DNA from: Candidatus Omnitrophota bacterium
Lineage (GTDB): Bacteria > Omnitrophota > Koll11 > Zapsychrales > Aceulaceae
Length of the DNA stretch: 9,368 nt
Assembly (NCBI GenBank): GCA_029931885.1
Contig: JAOZRJ010000033.1
Span: 1-9,368, forward strand
Direction of reading: 5' to 3'
A program made the position numbers and the translations under genes. Shown in pieces: positions 1 through 5,375 of the stretch (within the stretch, counting starts at the first letter, position 1; each line of letters opens with the position of its first letter). A model generated the notes under the pieces. It saw nothing but the letters and a program-made list of their open reading frames with translations. It did no database searches and was not told the origin of the DNA.

Positions 1-248
1 GAATGGAAATCGCTGAAATGGCTTTAGGTCTAGTTGAAGAAAATGTAGTGACTCGTAAGTGGATACAACGTGAGATCATGGGATACGAACCTGAAGATTG
101 GAAGTTACATGATCAAGAAGAGGAAGTGGAATTAGAAAAATATGGTGTATCTGAAACGGAAGAGGGTGATGATATGACGGAACCAGGCGACGAGGCCCAG
201 CCCGATAATGAAGGACCTGAAAAGGATCAGCCAGATAGGGACGAATAG
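1..248 (+). CDS. 20: Portal vertex protein gp20, C-terminal end (partial)
   Basis: This is the 3' end of a gene that enters from the left edge; the frame is set by base 3 and the stop is TAG at 246-248. About 81 residues are visible. The first 30 or so (VEENVVTRKWIQREIMG) resemble the end of the T4 portal protein, where a short helical segment with a 'Y/W-v-x-k-x-I-L' pattern is followed by a Glu-rich tail. The rest is a low-complexity acidic tail rich in Glu, Asp and Pro. In T4, gp20 forms the dodecameric ring at the special vertex, starts prohead assembly, and is later the DNA entry and exit channel. Identification relies mostly on position directly before gp67-type, gp21, gp22 and gp23 genes; the visible fragment alone is weakly diagnostic. 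Confidence 0.75.
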   Translation, partial: MEIAEMALGLVEENVVTRKWIQREIMGYEPEDWKLHDQEEEVELEKYGVSETEEGDDMTEPGDEAQPDNEGPEKDQPDRDE

Positions 249-273
249 CCCACGAAGTTAATTGAACGAAACT

Positions 274-281
274 TATAAATA
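274..281 (+). promoter_or_regulatory. T4-type late promoter box TATAAATA
   Basis: An exact TATAAATA lies in the short gap after the portal gene. In T4 this -10-like box is read by the gp55 late sigma factor with gp33 and the sliding clamp, and no -35 box is needed. Transcription would be expected to begin about six bases downstream, near 287, only about three bases before the ATG at 290. The transcript would then be nearly leaderless for the first gene but have a full leader for the acidic core gene at 523. Confidence 0.6.
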
Positions 282-289
282 GGTATTAG

Positions 290-466
290 ATGAGTACAAA
301 AGAAGCCTTATATCAAGCATTACTGAATCGCAGTAAGGCCGATTTTTCAAAAGTCGCTTCTAAAGTCTTTGAGGATAAACTAGAAGATTTGGTTTGGGAA
401 TATTACCAATCCATAGAAGAGGAATTGAAAGAGCAGTTGGCTTCGAGTAAACAGGTTGATGATTAG
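290..466 (+). CDS. Small gp67-like prohead core protein (58 aa)
   Basis: ATG at 290, stop TAG at 464-466, 58 residues beginning MSTKEALYQALLNRSKADF. The protein is helical and charged with no cysteine or membrane segment. Its pattern, 'ALLNRSKADFSK' then 'VFEDKLEDL', parallels the N-terminal half of the next gene ('LITATNNEDYVK' then 'VIEDRFKEK') and of T4 gp67 ('LIEAIKSNDLVAARKLF'), but it lacks the acidic tail. It sits between gene 20 and the acidic core gene, so a role in the internal prohead core is likely. An AGG at 281-283 could serve as a weak ribosome site if transcripts come from upstream. I infer it to be a shortened paralogue of gp67; the similarity is short and was judged by eye. 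Confidence 0.6.
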   Translation: MSTKEALYQALLNRSKADFSKVASKVFEDKLEDLVWEYYQSIEEELKEQLASSKQVDD

Positions 467-503
467 TGGTTTAATCACACATCAGCCATTAAACCATTAA
501 TGG
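467..503 (+). promoter_or_regulatory. Competing hairpins in the leader of the acidic core gene
   Basis: Directly after the stop codon at 466, TGGTTTAAT (467-475) is perfectly complementary to ATTAAACCA (488-496) with a 12-base loop. The same central segment, as CCATTAA (486-492), also pairs with TTAATGG (497-503) across a 4-base loop. The two hairpins share the middle arm and exclude each other. The ribosome site of the next gene (AGAGAGG, 511-517) follows. The arrangement resembles an attenuator or translational switch, but no U-run follows it, so it is not a simple terminator. Function is inference. Confidence 0.4.
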
Positions 504-522
504 ACATAAAAGAGAGGTTTGT

Positions 523-981
523 ATGGATAAAATTAAAGAGCTAATCACGGCAACCAATAACGAAGATTATGTTAAGTTTCAAAGTATATTGGAAGGTGTC
601 ATAGAAGATAGATTCAAAGAAAAATTGTCAGTTGCAATCGAGAATATGAAGCAATCACTGTTCTCTGAAGAGGATGAAGCGGATGAAGAAGAGGAAGTTG
701 AAGAGGGTTTCGCGGCCGACGATGAAGATGAAGAAGGCGACGAAGGTAAAGAGAATGACTCTACGATGACCGAGGAAGATGACGAGGAAGATGACGAGGA
801 AGATGCCAAGGAAGAGGGGTTCGCAGGTCATGATCAAGATCCTGACACTGAAGAAGATCCTGACATGGTGGAATCAGAAGAAGTAGAGGAAGAGGAAGAA
901 GATGAAGACGCGGGCTTGACTAAGAAACAACAAACACTGCCAGACAAATTGAAGAAAGCAATCCTTAAATCTAAAAAATAA
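523..981 (+). CDS. 67: Acidic prohead core protein, gp67-like
   Basis: 152 residues from ATG at 523, with AGAGAGG five bases upstream. Residues 1-48 are helical (MDKIKELITATNNEDY...VIEDRF) and match the layout of T4 gp67, whose short N-terminal helix region is followed by a run of Glu and Asp. Here residues 49-132 are almost entirely acidic, then a basic tail (about 134-152, rich in Lys) closes the protein. T4 gp67 is about 80 aa, so this one is nearly twice as long. In T4 it is an essential minor component of the scaffold core and is degraded by gp21 to an internal peptide. The acidic stretch contains internal repeats (see the repeat entry), which may account for its length. Position between the portal gene and gene 21 supports the call. 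Confidence 0.7.
   Translation: MDKIKELITATNNEDYVKFQSILEGVIEDRFKEKLSVAIENMKQSLFSEEDEADEEEEVEEGFAADDEDEEGDEGKENDSTMTEEDDEEDDEEDAKEEGFAGHDQDPDTEEDPDMVESEEVEEEEEDEDAGLTKKQQTLPDKLKKAILKSKK
772..807 (+). repeat. 12-bp tandem repeat within the acidic core gene
   Basis: GAGGAAGATGAC occurs twice in a row (772-783, 784-795), followed by a third copy with one base changed (796-807). The unit is in frame and encodes Glu-Glu-Asp-Asp. A wider repeat is also visible: GAAGAGGG(T/G)TTCGC at 700-713 and 811-824, both encoding EEGFA, 111 bases apart. The acidic domain therefore looks expanded by in-frame duplication. Confidence 0.6.
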
Positions 982-984
982 GTC

Positions 985-1233
985 ATGATTAAATTTTCAG
1001 AACTTTTAGAACAAGTCGTCGTCGAAGTCACCGCTAAGGCCGCTGTAGGTCGTAAGTTGGGGGGCGGGGTTGTTGTCAAGCACGATGCCAAGTGGAAAAA
1101 GAATCAAAAAACCAAAAAGAAATGGGCCAAGACGTCAGCTGGCAAGAAATCGGCCAAAATGTCGAAAATTCGCACAAGTAAAACGAGTTATCGGCCTAAA
1201 CAACGCCAAGGCAAATACAGAGCACAAACATAG
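985..1233 (+). CDS. Small lysine-rich basic protein, candidate prohead core component
   Basis: 82 residues from ATG at 985, three bases after the preceding stop; no strong ribosome site, so translation is probably coupled to the acidic core gene. The N-terminus (MIKFSELLEQVVVEV) is a short hydrophobic helix. From about residue 22 onward roughly a third of residues are Lys or Arg, with a pattern such as KKKWAKTSAGKKSAKMSKIR. It occupies the place of T4 gene 68, another minor prohead core gene, but I cannot show sequence homology to T4 gp68. Comparable Lys-rich proteins with alternating K/R and A/S are found among structural genes of T4-like phages. It may bind DNA or neutralise the acidic core protein; both are inference. 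The stop TAG (1231-1233) overlaps the ribosome site of gene 21. Confidence 0.6.
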   Translation: MIKFSELLEQVVVEVTAKAAVGRKLGGGVVVKHDAKWKKNQKTKKKWAKTSAGKKSAKMSKIRTSKTSYRPKQRQGKYRAQT

Positions 1234-1240
1234 GATTGAT

Positions 1241-1897
1241 ATGACACTATTAGTAGAAGAAATTGATTTTCAATCGATCACAAATCTCATCGAAAAAGAT
1301 ACCGATAGCCAAGTCAAGAGATATTTAATCAACGGACCACACGTTGAATGTAATATTGAGAATCGTAATGGCCGGACATATCCATCGCCTGTAGTTAAGC
1401 CTCAAGTGGAGTCTTATCAAGGTTTGATATCAGACAATCGAGCAGTTGGTGAATTGAATCACCCGGATTCTTTAGAGATAGATCCAAAGAATATATCGCA
1501 TAAAGCCGTCAAGCTTGAATGGGCCGATGACAACGTAGTGTTTGGTGAGTCACTTATACTCGACACTCCTAATGGTCTTATTGTAAAGAAGCTGATGGAC
1601 GAAAAGATTAAGTTAGGCACATCCTCACGTGGTAGTGGTACACTGAAAGAGGGAGTAGTACAGAAAGACTATCAATACATATGTAATGATATTGTATGGC
1701 AGCCTTCAGCGCCTAATTGTTTTGTAGAAGGTATTTTAGAAAGTGAAACGCAGTGGGCCATTGAGAATGGTGTGTTGGTCGAAAAGCAGATTGACGATTT
1801 CAGGGAACGTCTCAAGGATTTTCGAGGTGCTGATATAGCTAATGTTGTTGGTGGGATCTTCGAAGACGTTCTACGAAGATCTATGCATAAAGTGTAA
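1241..1897 (+). CDS. 21: Prohead core protease gp21
   Basis: 218 residues starting at ATG 1241, with AGGA at 1232-1235 five bases upstream. An in-frame ATG at 1070 would extend it by 57 residues into the preceding gene and give a Lys/Arg-rich start foreign to the family, so I reject it; T4 gp21 is 212 aa. Family landmarks are in order: NRNGRTYP (42-48), GELNHP (70-75) with the catalytic His at 74, and GTSSRGSG (126-133) with the catalytic Ser expected at 128 or 129. These mark the phage prohead protease family with the herpesvirus-assemblin-type serine protease fold. In T4 it is built into the core, cleaves scaffold and capsid precursors after (Leu/Ile)-x-Glu, then degrades itself. It lies directly upstream of its substrates gp22 and gp23. 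Confidence 0.94.
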   Translation: MTLLVEEIDFQSITNLIEKDTDSQVKRYLINGPHVECNIENRNGRTYPSPVVKPQVESYQGLISDNRAVGELNHPDSLEIDPKNISHKAVKLEWADDNVVFGESLILDTPNGLIVKKLMDEKIKLGTSSRGSGTLKEGVVQKDYQYICNDIVWQPSAPNCFVEGILESETQWAIENGVLVEKQIDDFRERLKDFRGADIANVVGGIFEDVLRRSMHKV

Positions 1898-1962
1898 ACA
1901 TATCAAAGTTCAATAGATATTCAATTGCTGTTAATGAACTATATGATACAATGATAAAATTA

Positions 1963-1992
1963 TAAGGTTTATAAATAACATTGTAAACCTTA
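1963..1992 (+). repeat. Inverted repeat around the gene 22 late promoter
   Basis: TAAGGTTTA (1963-1971) and TAAACCTTA (1984-1992) are perfect 9-base inverted repeats with a 12-base spacer. The left arm overlaps the start of the late promoter box, and the right arm falls at or after the expected start of transcription (about 1983). RNA made from this promoter could not form the hairpin, whereas read-through RNA from upstream could. No U-run follows, so it is not a classical terminator. The geometry (9-base arms, 12-base spacer) matches the inverted repeat at 467-496. Confidence 0.5.
1970..1977 (+). promoter_or_regulatory. T4-type late promoter for genes 22 and 23
   Basis: Exact TATAAATA in the 111-base gap between genes 21 and 22, with an AT-rich surround and an expected start near 1983. 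The leader would be about 26 bases and carries a good ribosome site (AAGGAG, 1999-2004). It would drive abundant late synthesis of scaffold and major capsid protein up to the terminator at 4372-4398. Confidence 0.85.
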
Positions 1993-2008
1993 ATTACTAA
2001 GGAGAATT

Positions 2009-2749
2009 ATGGGAAAAAAACAAGAACCAAAAGAGTTGGGAGCGATCCTTGAGTCTTTGAAACTTGATGAAACTGTGTTTACAGACGAAGTGATGTCTAA
2101 GATAGCGCTGGTAGTCGAGTCACAAAGTAACGAAAGACTTGCAGAAAAGGAAGCAGCCCTCGAAGAAAAAAACAAAACTGAAATTGCTGGATTCAAAGAG
2201 CAACTTATCGAGCAGTTAGATTCTTATCTAAACTACTTCGTAGAGAATTTCATTAAAGAAAATAAACAAGAGATTGCTGATTCTGTTAAGGTTAAAACTG
2301 CCGAACGTGTACTTGAAAACTTCAACAGTATGGTGAGTGACTTTAACCTCTCGCTGTCAGAAGAGCAGATAGACCAAACAGACGAAATCAATGATCTCAA
2401 AGAAAAACTTAACACTGCTGTTAATGAGAACATCAATCTTAAGGAAGACATCAATGAATCAAATAAGTATGCATTGATCCTTGAGCAAGTTCAGCAGATA
2501 GTTGTAGACTCAGAAAAATCAACTTTCGCTAAAATCGCTGAGAACTTCGATTACAAAGATGATGATTCATTCAAAGCTAAATTGACCACACTCAAAGAAA
2601 GTATCATCACTGAGAAAGTGGATGATGTCGATGAAGAGTTGGAAGATAAAGAGATGGATGAAGCACAAGACGAAGATTCAGAAGAGGAAGTTCAACAAGA
2701 GAGCGTTCAGGGTAACATGAAGTCTTACCTCAAAGTTCTTAACGGTTAA
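2009..2749 (+). CDS. 22: Prohead scaffolding protein gp22
   Basis: 246 residues (T4 gp22 is 269), ATG at 2009 preceded by AAGGAG at 1999-2004. The sequence is nearly all helix and charged: Glu/Lys-rich helices at about 35-110, a heptad-like coiled-coil region at about 115-160, an acidic stretch at about 203-236, and a short C-terminal helix (MKSYLKVLNG). The segment FAKIAENFDYKDDDSFKAKL parallels a conserved stretch near the C-terminal third of T4 gp22. Several (Leu/Ile)-x-Glu tripeptides such as LAE, LEE and IAE fit gp21 cleavage. gp22 is the main component of the internal core that templates gp23 assembly and is cut to small peptides before DNA packaging. It is 20 bases upstream of gene 23, sharing its transcript. 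Confidence 0.9.
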   Translation: MGKKQEPKELGAILESLKLDETVFTDEVMSKIALVVESQSNERLAEKEAALEEKNKTEIAGFKEQLIEQLDSYLNYFVENFIKENKQEIADSVKVKTAERVLENFNSMVSDFNLSLSEEQIDQTDEINDLKEKLNTAVNENINLKEDINESNKYALILEQVQQIVVDSEKSTFAKIAENFDYKDDDSFKAKLTTLKESIITEKVDDVDEELEDKEMDEAQDEDSEEEVQQESVQGNMKSYLKVLNG

Positions 2750-2769
2750 TATAAAGGAGAAATAACAAT

Positions 2770-4347
2770 ATGGAAAAAGTAGATAAAAGACTTGTCGAGA
2801 AGTGGAGTCCTATTCTTAATGCCTCAGGCAAAGGAACACCAGTACTCGAAGAAGAAGCAAAACCTGGAATGGCTCAATTGTTAGAAAACCAGGAAAAATG
2901 GTTGAAAGAAAATGAAAACGACACAGGAAACTTGGGTCTTTTCACACCTATTATGGTTCCAATGGCACGAAGAATTGGTCCAGGACTTGTAGCTAATCAA
3001 ATCGTTGGTGTTCAGCCTATGTCTGGACCAACTGGATTCGCATACGCATGGCGATCTTACTACTCAGGTACTGGCGAGAATCCTATGGTTCCAGCAGTAG
3101 ATCCTCTTCATCGTGATGGCGGTGTTAGTGGAACTGGATATAGTAATGCACAAAGTGTAGCAGGACCAACTTTCAAATCTATCATTTTACTCTTAAGTAA
3201 CGTGGCAGACGGTTCTACACAGACAAATACTGTGGCCGTTGGTGATGTTATCTCTGATGAGAATAACAATAGTTTTGGTACAGTTAAATTCCTCGATACT
3301 AGTGGATTGGCCTCAGGTCAAGCATACGCACTTGTTGAATTGGCAGCTGTTGGAACACAGCCAGCTGTTGGTGATGCACTTGAATATGATACCGCTTACG
3401 CAGATGGAACAGCAACAGTATTAGCAACATTCAATAACGAAACTCAGTATAACGCTATTCTTCCTAATTACGCTTCTCGTATTGCAACAGCGGACGGTGA
3501 AGTTCTTGGTGACGACGCATCCGGAGAAGATCACTTCCCATCAATGGGTGTGACCATGGAACGAGCAGCAGTAGTTGCTAAGACCAGAAAATTGAAAGCA
3601 GAGTATACTGTTGAAATGGCTCAAGACTTGAAAGCGATGCACGCACTTGATGCAGAAGCTGAATTGATGAATGTGATGCAGTATGAAATCGCAGCTGAGA
3701 TTGACAGAAGTCTTGTTCACGAAATTAACGGCGCAGCAACTAACGCAGGCACATGGCAATATTTGGGTTTCAACCCATCTGTACCTGGAACCGCAGGCGC
3801 ATTGACTACTCCTTCTCTTATTGGAACTGGTGTAGTATCATCTGATGGAAATTGGGAACAAGAGAAGTTTAGAACACTGTACACTAAGATTGTTAAGGAA
3901 TCAAATTTGATTTCAGTAGCAACTCGACGTGGACCAGGTAATTATGTTCTCGTATCTCCTAATGTTGTATCAGCACTTGAAGGTTTGAATAACTTCATGT
4001 ATTCACAAGTTGGATCTGATCTCGGTCAGGTTGGTGGAGTAACTAGATCAGGAACACTTGATGGCCGATTCGCAGTTTATGTAGATACGTTCGCAAGAAC
4101 AGATTACGCAACTGTTGGATTCAAAGGACCTGGAAACTTGGATACTGGTGTAATTTATTGCCCATATATTCCCGTCATGACACAGAAGGTCGTGCATGAG
4201 AGAACTTTCCAACCGGCGATAGGTATGATGACACGTGATGCGATTCTTTACAACATGAATGGAACTGGTGCTTACTACAGAACATTCGCAGCAAACTTTA
4301 CTGGCTCACAACTTGGCTACGCAGTTAACGCTAACGTAATGGGATAA
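2770..4347 (+). CDS. 23: Major capsid protein precursor gp23
   Basis: 525 residues, close to T4 gp23 (521), with an HK97 fold expected. ATG at 2770 follows AAGGAGA (2754-2760). The N-terminal leader (about 1-47) contains WSPIL and LENQEKWL, matching T4's WKPLL and FENQEKDF. The core has GVQPMSGPTGFAYAWR (80-95) and, from about 259, MGVTMERAAVVAKTRKLKAE then MAQDLKAMHALDAEAEL, closely parallel to T4. The region about 130-235 is Thr/Ala/Val-rich and unlike T4, where the insertion domain varies among relatives. gp21 should remove the leader; the best (Leu/Ile)-x-Glu site before the conserved core is LKE47/N48, making the leader shorter than the 65 residues in T4. It is the hexameric shell protein. 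Confidence 0.97.
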   Translation: MEKVDKRLVEKWSPILNASGKGTPVLEEEAKPGMAQLLENQEKWLKENENDTGNLGLFTPIMVPMARRIGPGLVANQIVGVQPMSGPTGFAYAWRSYYSGTGENPMVPAVDPLHRDGGVSGTGYSNAQSVAGPTFKSIILLLSNVADGSTQTNTVAVGDVISDENNNSFGTVKFLDTSGLASGQAYALVELAAVGTQPAVGDALEYDTAYADGTATVLATFNNETQYNAILPNYASRIATADGEVLGDDASGEDHFPSMGVTMERAAVVAKTRKLKAEYTVEMAQDLKAMHALDAEAELMNVMQYEIAAEIDRSLVHEINGAATNAGTWQYLGFNPSVPGTAGALTTPSLIGTGVVSSDGNWEQEKFRTLYTKIVKESNLISVATRRGPGNYVLVSPNVVSALEGLNNFMYSQVGSDLGQVGGVTRSGTLDGRFAVYVDTFARTDYATVGFKGPGNLDTGVIYCPYIPVMTQKVVHERTFQPAIGMMTRDAILYNMNGTGAYYRTFAANFTGSQLGYAVNANVMG

Positions 4348-4362
4348 TCAAGTACTTGATTA
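4345..4362. repeat. 18-bp perfect palindrome at the gene 23 stop codon
   Basis: TAATCAAGTACTTGATTA is a perfect palindrome whose first three bases are the stop codon of gene 23. It lies ten bases before the terminator stem. With no loop it is a poor RNA hairpin, so it is more like a dimeric protein-binding site or a DNA recognition site. Its function is unknown. Confidence 0.5.
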
Positions 4363-4371
4363 AGTAACACT

Positions 4372-4398
4372 AAAGGAGACTTTCGGGTCTCCTTTTTT
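4372..4398 (+). terminator. Intrinsic terminator after gene 23
   Basis: AAAGGAGAC (4372-4380) pairs perfectly with GTCTCCTTT (4387-4395) across the loop TTTCGG, and the run of T continues to 4398. It closes the late capsid transcript 24 bases after the gene 23 stop. Confidence 0.92.
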
Positions 4399-4412
4399 AT
4401 TGCTTTTAAAAT

Positions 4413-4420
4413 GATAAATA
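4413..4420 (+). promoter_or_regulatory. Late-promoter-like box GATAAATA
   Basis: One mismatch from TATAAATA, placed just after the gene 23 terminator and before a second terminator. Expected start about 4426. It is weaker than the exact boxes at 274 and 1970, and a chance match in AT-rich sequence is possible. Confidence 0.35.
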
Positions 4421-4425
4421 GATGT

Positions 4426-4519
4426 ATACGGAGAGTGAGGCAGGGTCTATGACGTTACTCCTTTCGTGTGGTTAGGTTGAAATACCCGACAAGATTAGGG
4501 AGCCTTACGGCTCCCTTTT
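4426..4519 (+). ncRNA. Candidate structured small RNA between two terminators
   Basis: The interval from the expected start of the 4413-4420 promoter box to the end of the second terminator would make an RNA of about 94 nt. Its 5' part can fold into a long imperfect hairpin: 4428-4432 (ACGGA) with 4463-4467 (TTCGT-side), and 4433-4438 (GAGTGA) with 4455-4460 (TTACTC), separated by a two-base bulge and including G-U pairs. The stem can be prolonged by further G-U and A-U pairs at 4425-4427 with 4468-4470. The 3' end is the terminator hairpin. No convincing ORF fills it and it does not fold as a tRNA. Existence as a transcript is inferred from promoter, fold and terminator only. Confidence 0.3.
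4497..4519 (+). terminator. Second intrinsic terminator
   Basis: AGGGAGCC (4497-4504) pairs with GGCTCCCT (4509-4516) around a TTAC loop, followed by T residues to 4519. With a full terminator already at 4372-4398, this one implies a separate transcription unit in between or a back-up stop. Confidence 0.85.
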
Positions 4520-4526
4520 CATTGAT

Positions 4527-4534
4527 CATAAATA
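4527..4534 (+). promoter_or_regulatory. Late-promoter-like box upstream of the homing endonuclease
   Basis: CATAAATA followed by CTAT: one mismatch in the box itself, but the downstream CTAT resembles the bases often following T4 late promoters (TATAAATACTATT). It lies just beyond the second terminator, with an expected start near 4540 and a leader of about 87 bases to the ATG at 4627. It would give the endonuclease its own late transcript, isolated from gene 23. Confidence 0.5.
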
Positions 4535-4626
4535 CTATAGAGGGAAAGAAGGTAGCTCCTTTGATTCAAATGCCGTATCTTTTGAGTCTTACCTCTCAAT
4601 CACGTAATTTCAATACGGAGAAATTC

Positions 4627-5292
4627 ATGCGCACACAATATGGTTATATCTATCTTACCACCAATCTAATCAACAATAAAAAATACATCGGTCTACATAG
4701 AAACAACAAATTCAACAAGCTATATCTGGGCAGTGGTCGAAATTTAAAAAACGATCTTTACATATATGGACGCAAAAACTTCAAAGTTGAATTATTGTCT
4801 ATAGCATACGATGAAGCAGAATTGAATAATAAAGAAATTCAATACATTGCTGAATATAATGCTGTTGAAGATTCGATGTATTATAATATATTCACCGGCG
4901 GCCATTATACTGCAAGACATCTACAAGAGACTAAAGACAAAATTTCAAAAGGAAATCGAGGAAAAATACGCACAACCGCAATGAAAGAACATATGCGAAA
5001 AGTGAAAACAGGAACAACATTGCCAGAATCTACAAAGGAAAAAATGAGCAAAGATCGCAAAGGTCAAAAAAAGACAGCCGATCATTGTCGAAAAATTGGA
5101 TTGGCCAACAAAGGAAAAATTGTATCGCCGGAAACACGATTGAGGATGCGTAATGCTAAATTAGGCCAAAAGTTTGGCCCTCAAAAAAATCCACAACCAA
5201 AGAATGTTCAGTGTCCTTATTGTGATGTTACGGGTATAAGATCGAATATGAACAGATGGCATTTTGATAACTGTAAGAAAAAACCGATTTAG
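4627..5292 (+). CDS. GIY-YIG homing endonuclease with NUMOD3-like repeats and a zinc finger
   Basis: 221 residues from ATG 4627, with GGAGA at 4617-4621. The frame is open back to 4468, but that part carries the terminator and promoter box, so the later start is preferred. The GIY-YIG nuclease domain is residues 1-95: GYIY (6-9), KYIG (19-22), a Lys/Arg-containing loop (GSGRNLKNDL, 35-44) and the likely metal-binding Glu in NNKEIQYI (E70). Residues about 103-183 contain repeated NUMOD3-type DNA-binding motifs (ISKGNRGK, MSKDRKGQ, LANKGKIVSPETRLRM). A C-terminal C-x2-C...H-x3-C zinc finger uses C196, C199, H212 and C216. Such enzymes cut phage genomes lacking the gene and spread by repair. No intron is seen, so it is free-standing like the T4 seg genes. 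T4 segD occupies the same position after gene 23. Confidence 0.92.
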   Translation: MRTQYGYIYLTTNLINNKKYIGLHRNNKFNKLYLGSGRNLKNDLYIYGRKNFKVELLSIAYDEAELNNKEIQYIAEYNAVEDSMYYNIFTGGHYTARHLQETKDKISKGNRGKIRTTAMKEHMRKVKTGTTLPESTKEKMSKDRKGQKKTADHCRKIGLANKGKIVSPETRLRMRNAKLGQKFGPQKNPQPKNVQCPYCDVTGIRSNMNRWHFDNCKKKPI

Positions 5293-5321
5293 TAGAAAAC
5301 AAAACGATTATATTTCCCGCA

Positions 5322-5375
5322 TCAATTTCGGGCAGTTTGACGATCTTCGGCACGCCCTAAGTAGATATCTTCCAT
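5322..5375 (-). other. Possible 17-codon remnant after the MazG gene
   Basis: The MazG stop and an ATG overlap as TGATG, opening a 17-codon frame (MEDIYLGRAEDRQTARN) that ends at TGA 5324-5322. It reads like ordinary protein and continues the coupled start pattern of the cluster. It may be a tiny gene, or the surviving start of a gene cut off near the endonuclease insertion. The rest of the gap to 5293 holds only a weak CCCG/CGGG hairpin (5316-5332) and no convincing terminator for either strand. Confidence 0.22.

Noticed and set aside
579..1091. Long minus-strand frames rich in Ser opposite the acidic core gene
   Set aside because: They are antisense readings of Glu/Asp codon runs (GAA/GAT read as Ser codons) and lack ribosome sites.
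1070..1240. Earlier in-frame ATG for gene 21
   Set aside because: It would put 57 Lys/Arg-rich residues, out of keeping with the family, before gp21 and overlap the basic gene fully; ATG 1241 has AGGA upstream and gives the usual length.
3239..3424. Out-of-frame plus-strand ORF within gene 23
   Set aside because: Gene 23 is intact and well matched to T4 gp23 over this region; the frame is a shadow.
4399..4496. tRNA between the two terminators
   Set aside because: No acceptor stem, anticodon arm or T-loop consensus can be assembled; GGTTGAAAT only superficially resembles a T-loop.
4468..4626. Upstream extension of the endonuclease frame
   Set aside because: This part contains the second terminator and a promoter box; the GIY-YIG domain begins right after ATG 4627, which has a good ribosome site.
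5316..5357. Bidirectional terminator between endonuclease and MazG
   Set aside because: Only four-base stems (CCCG/CGGG, GGGC/GCCC) with large loops and no proper T-run.
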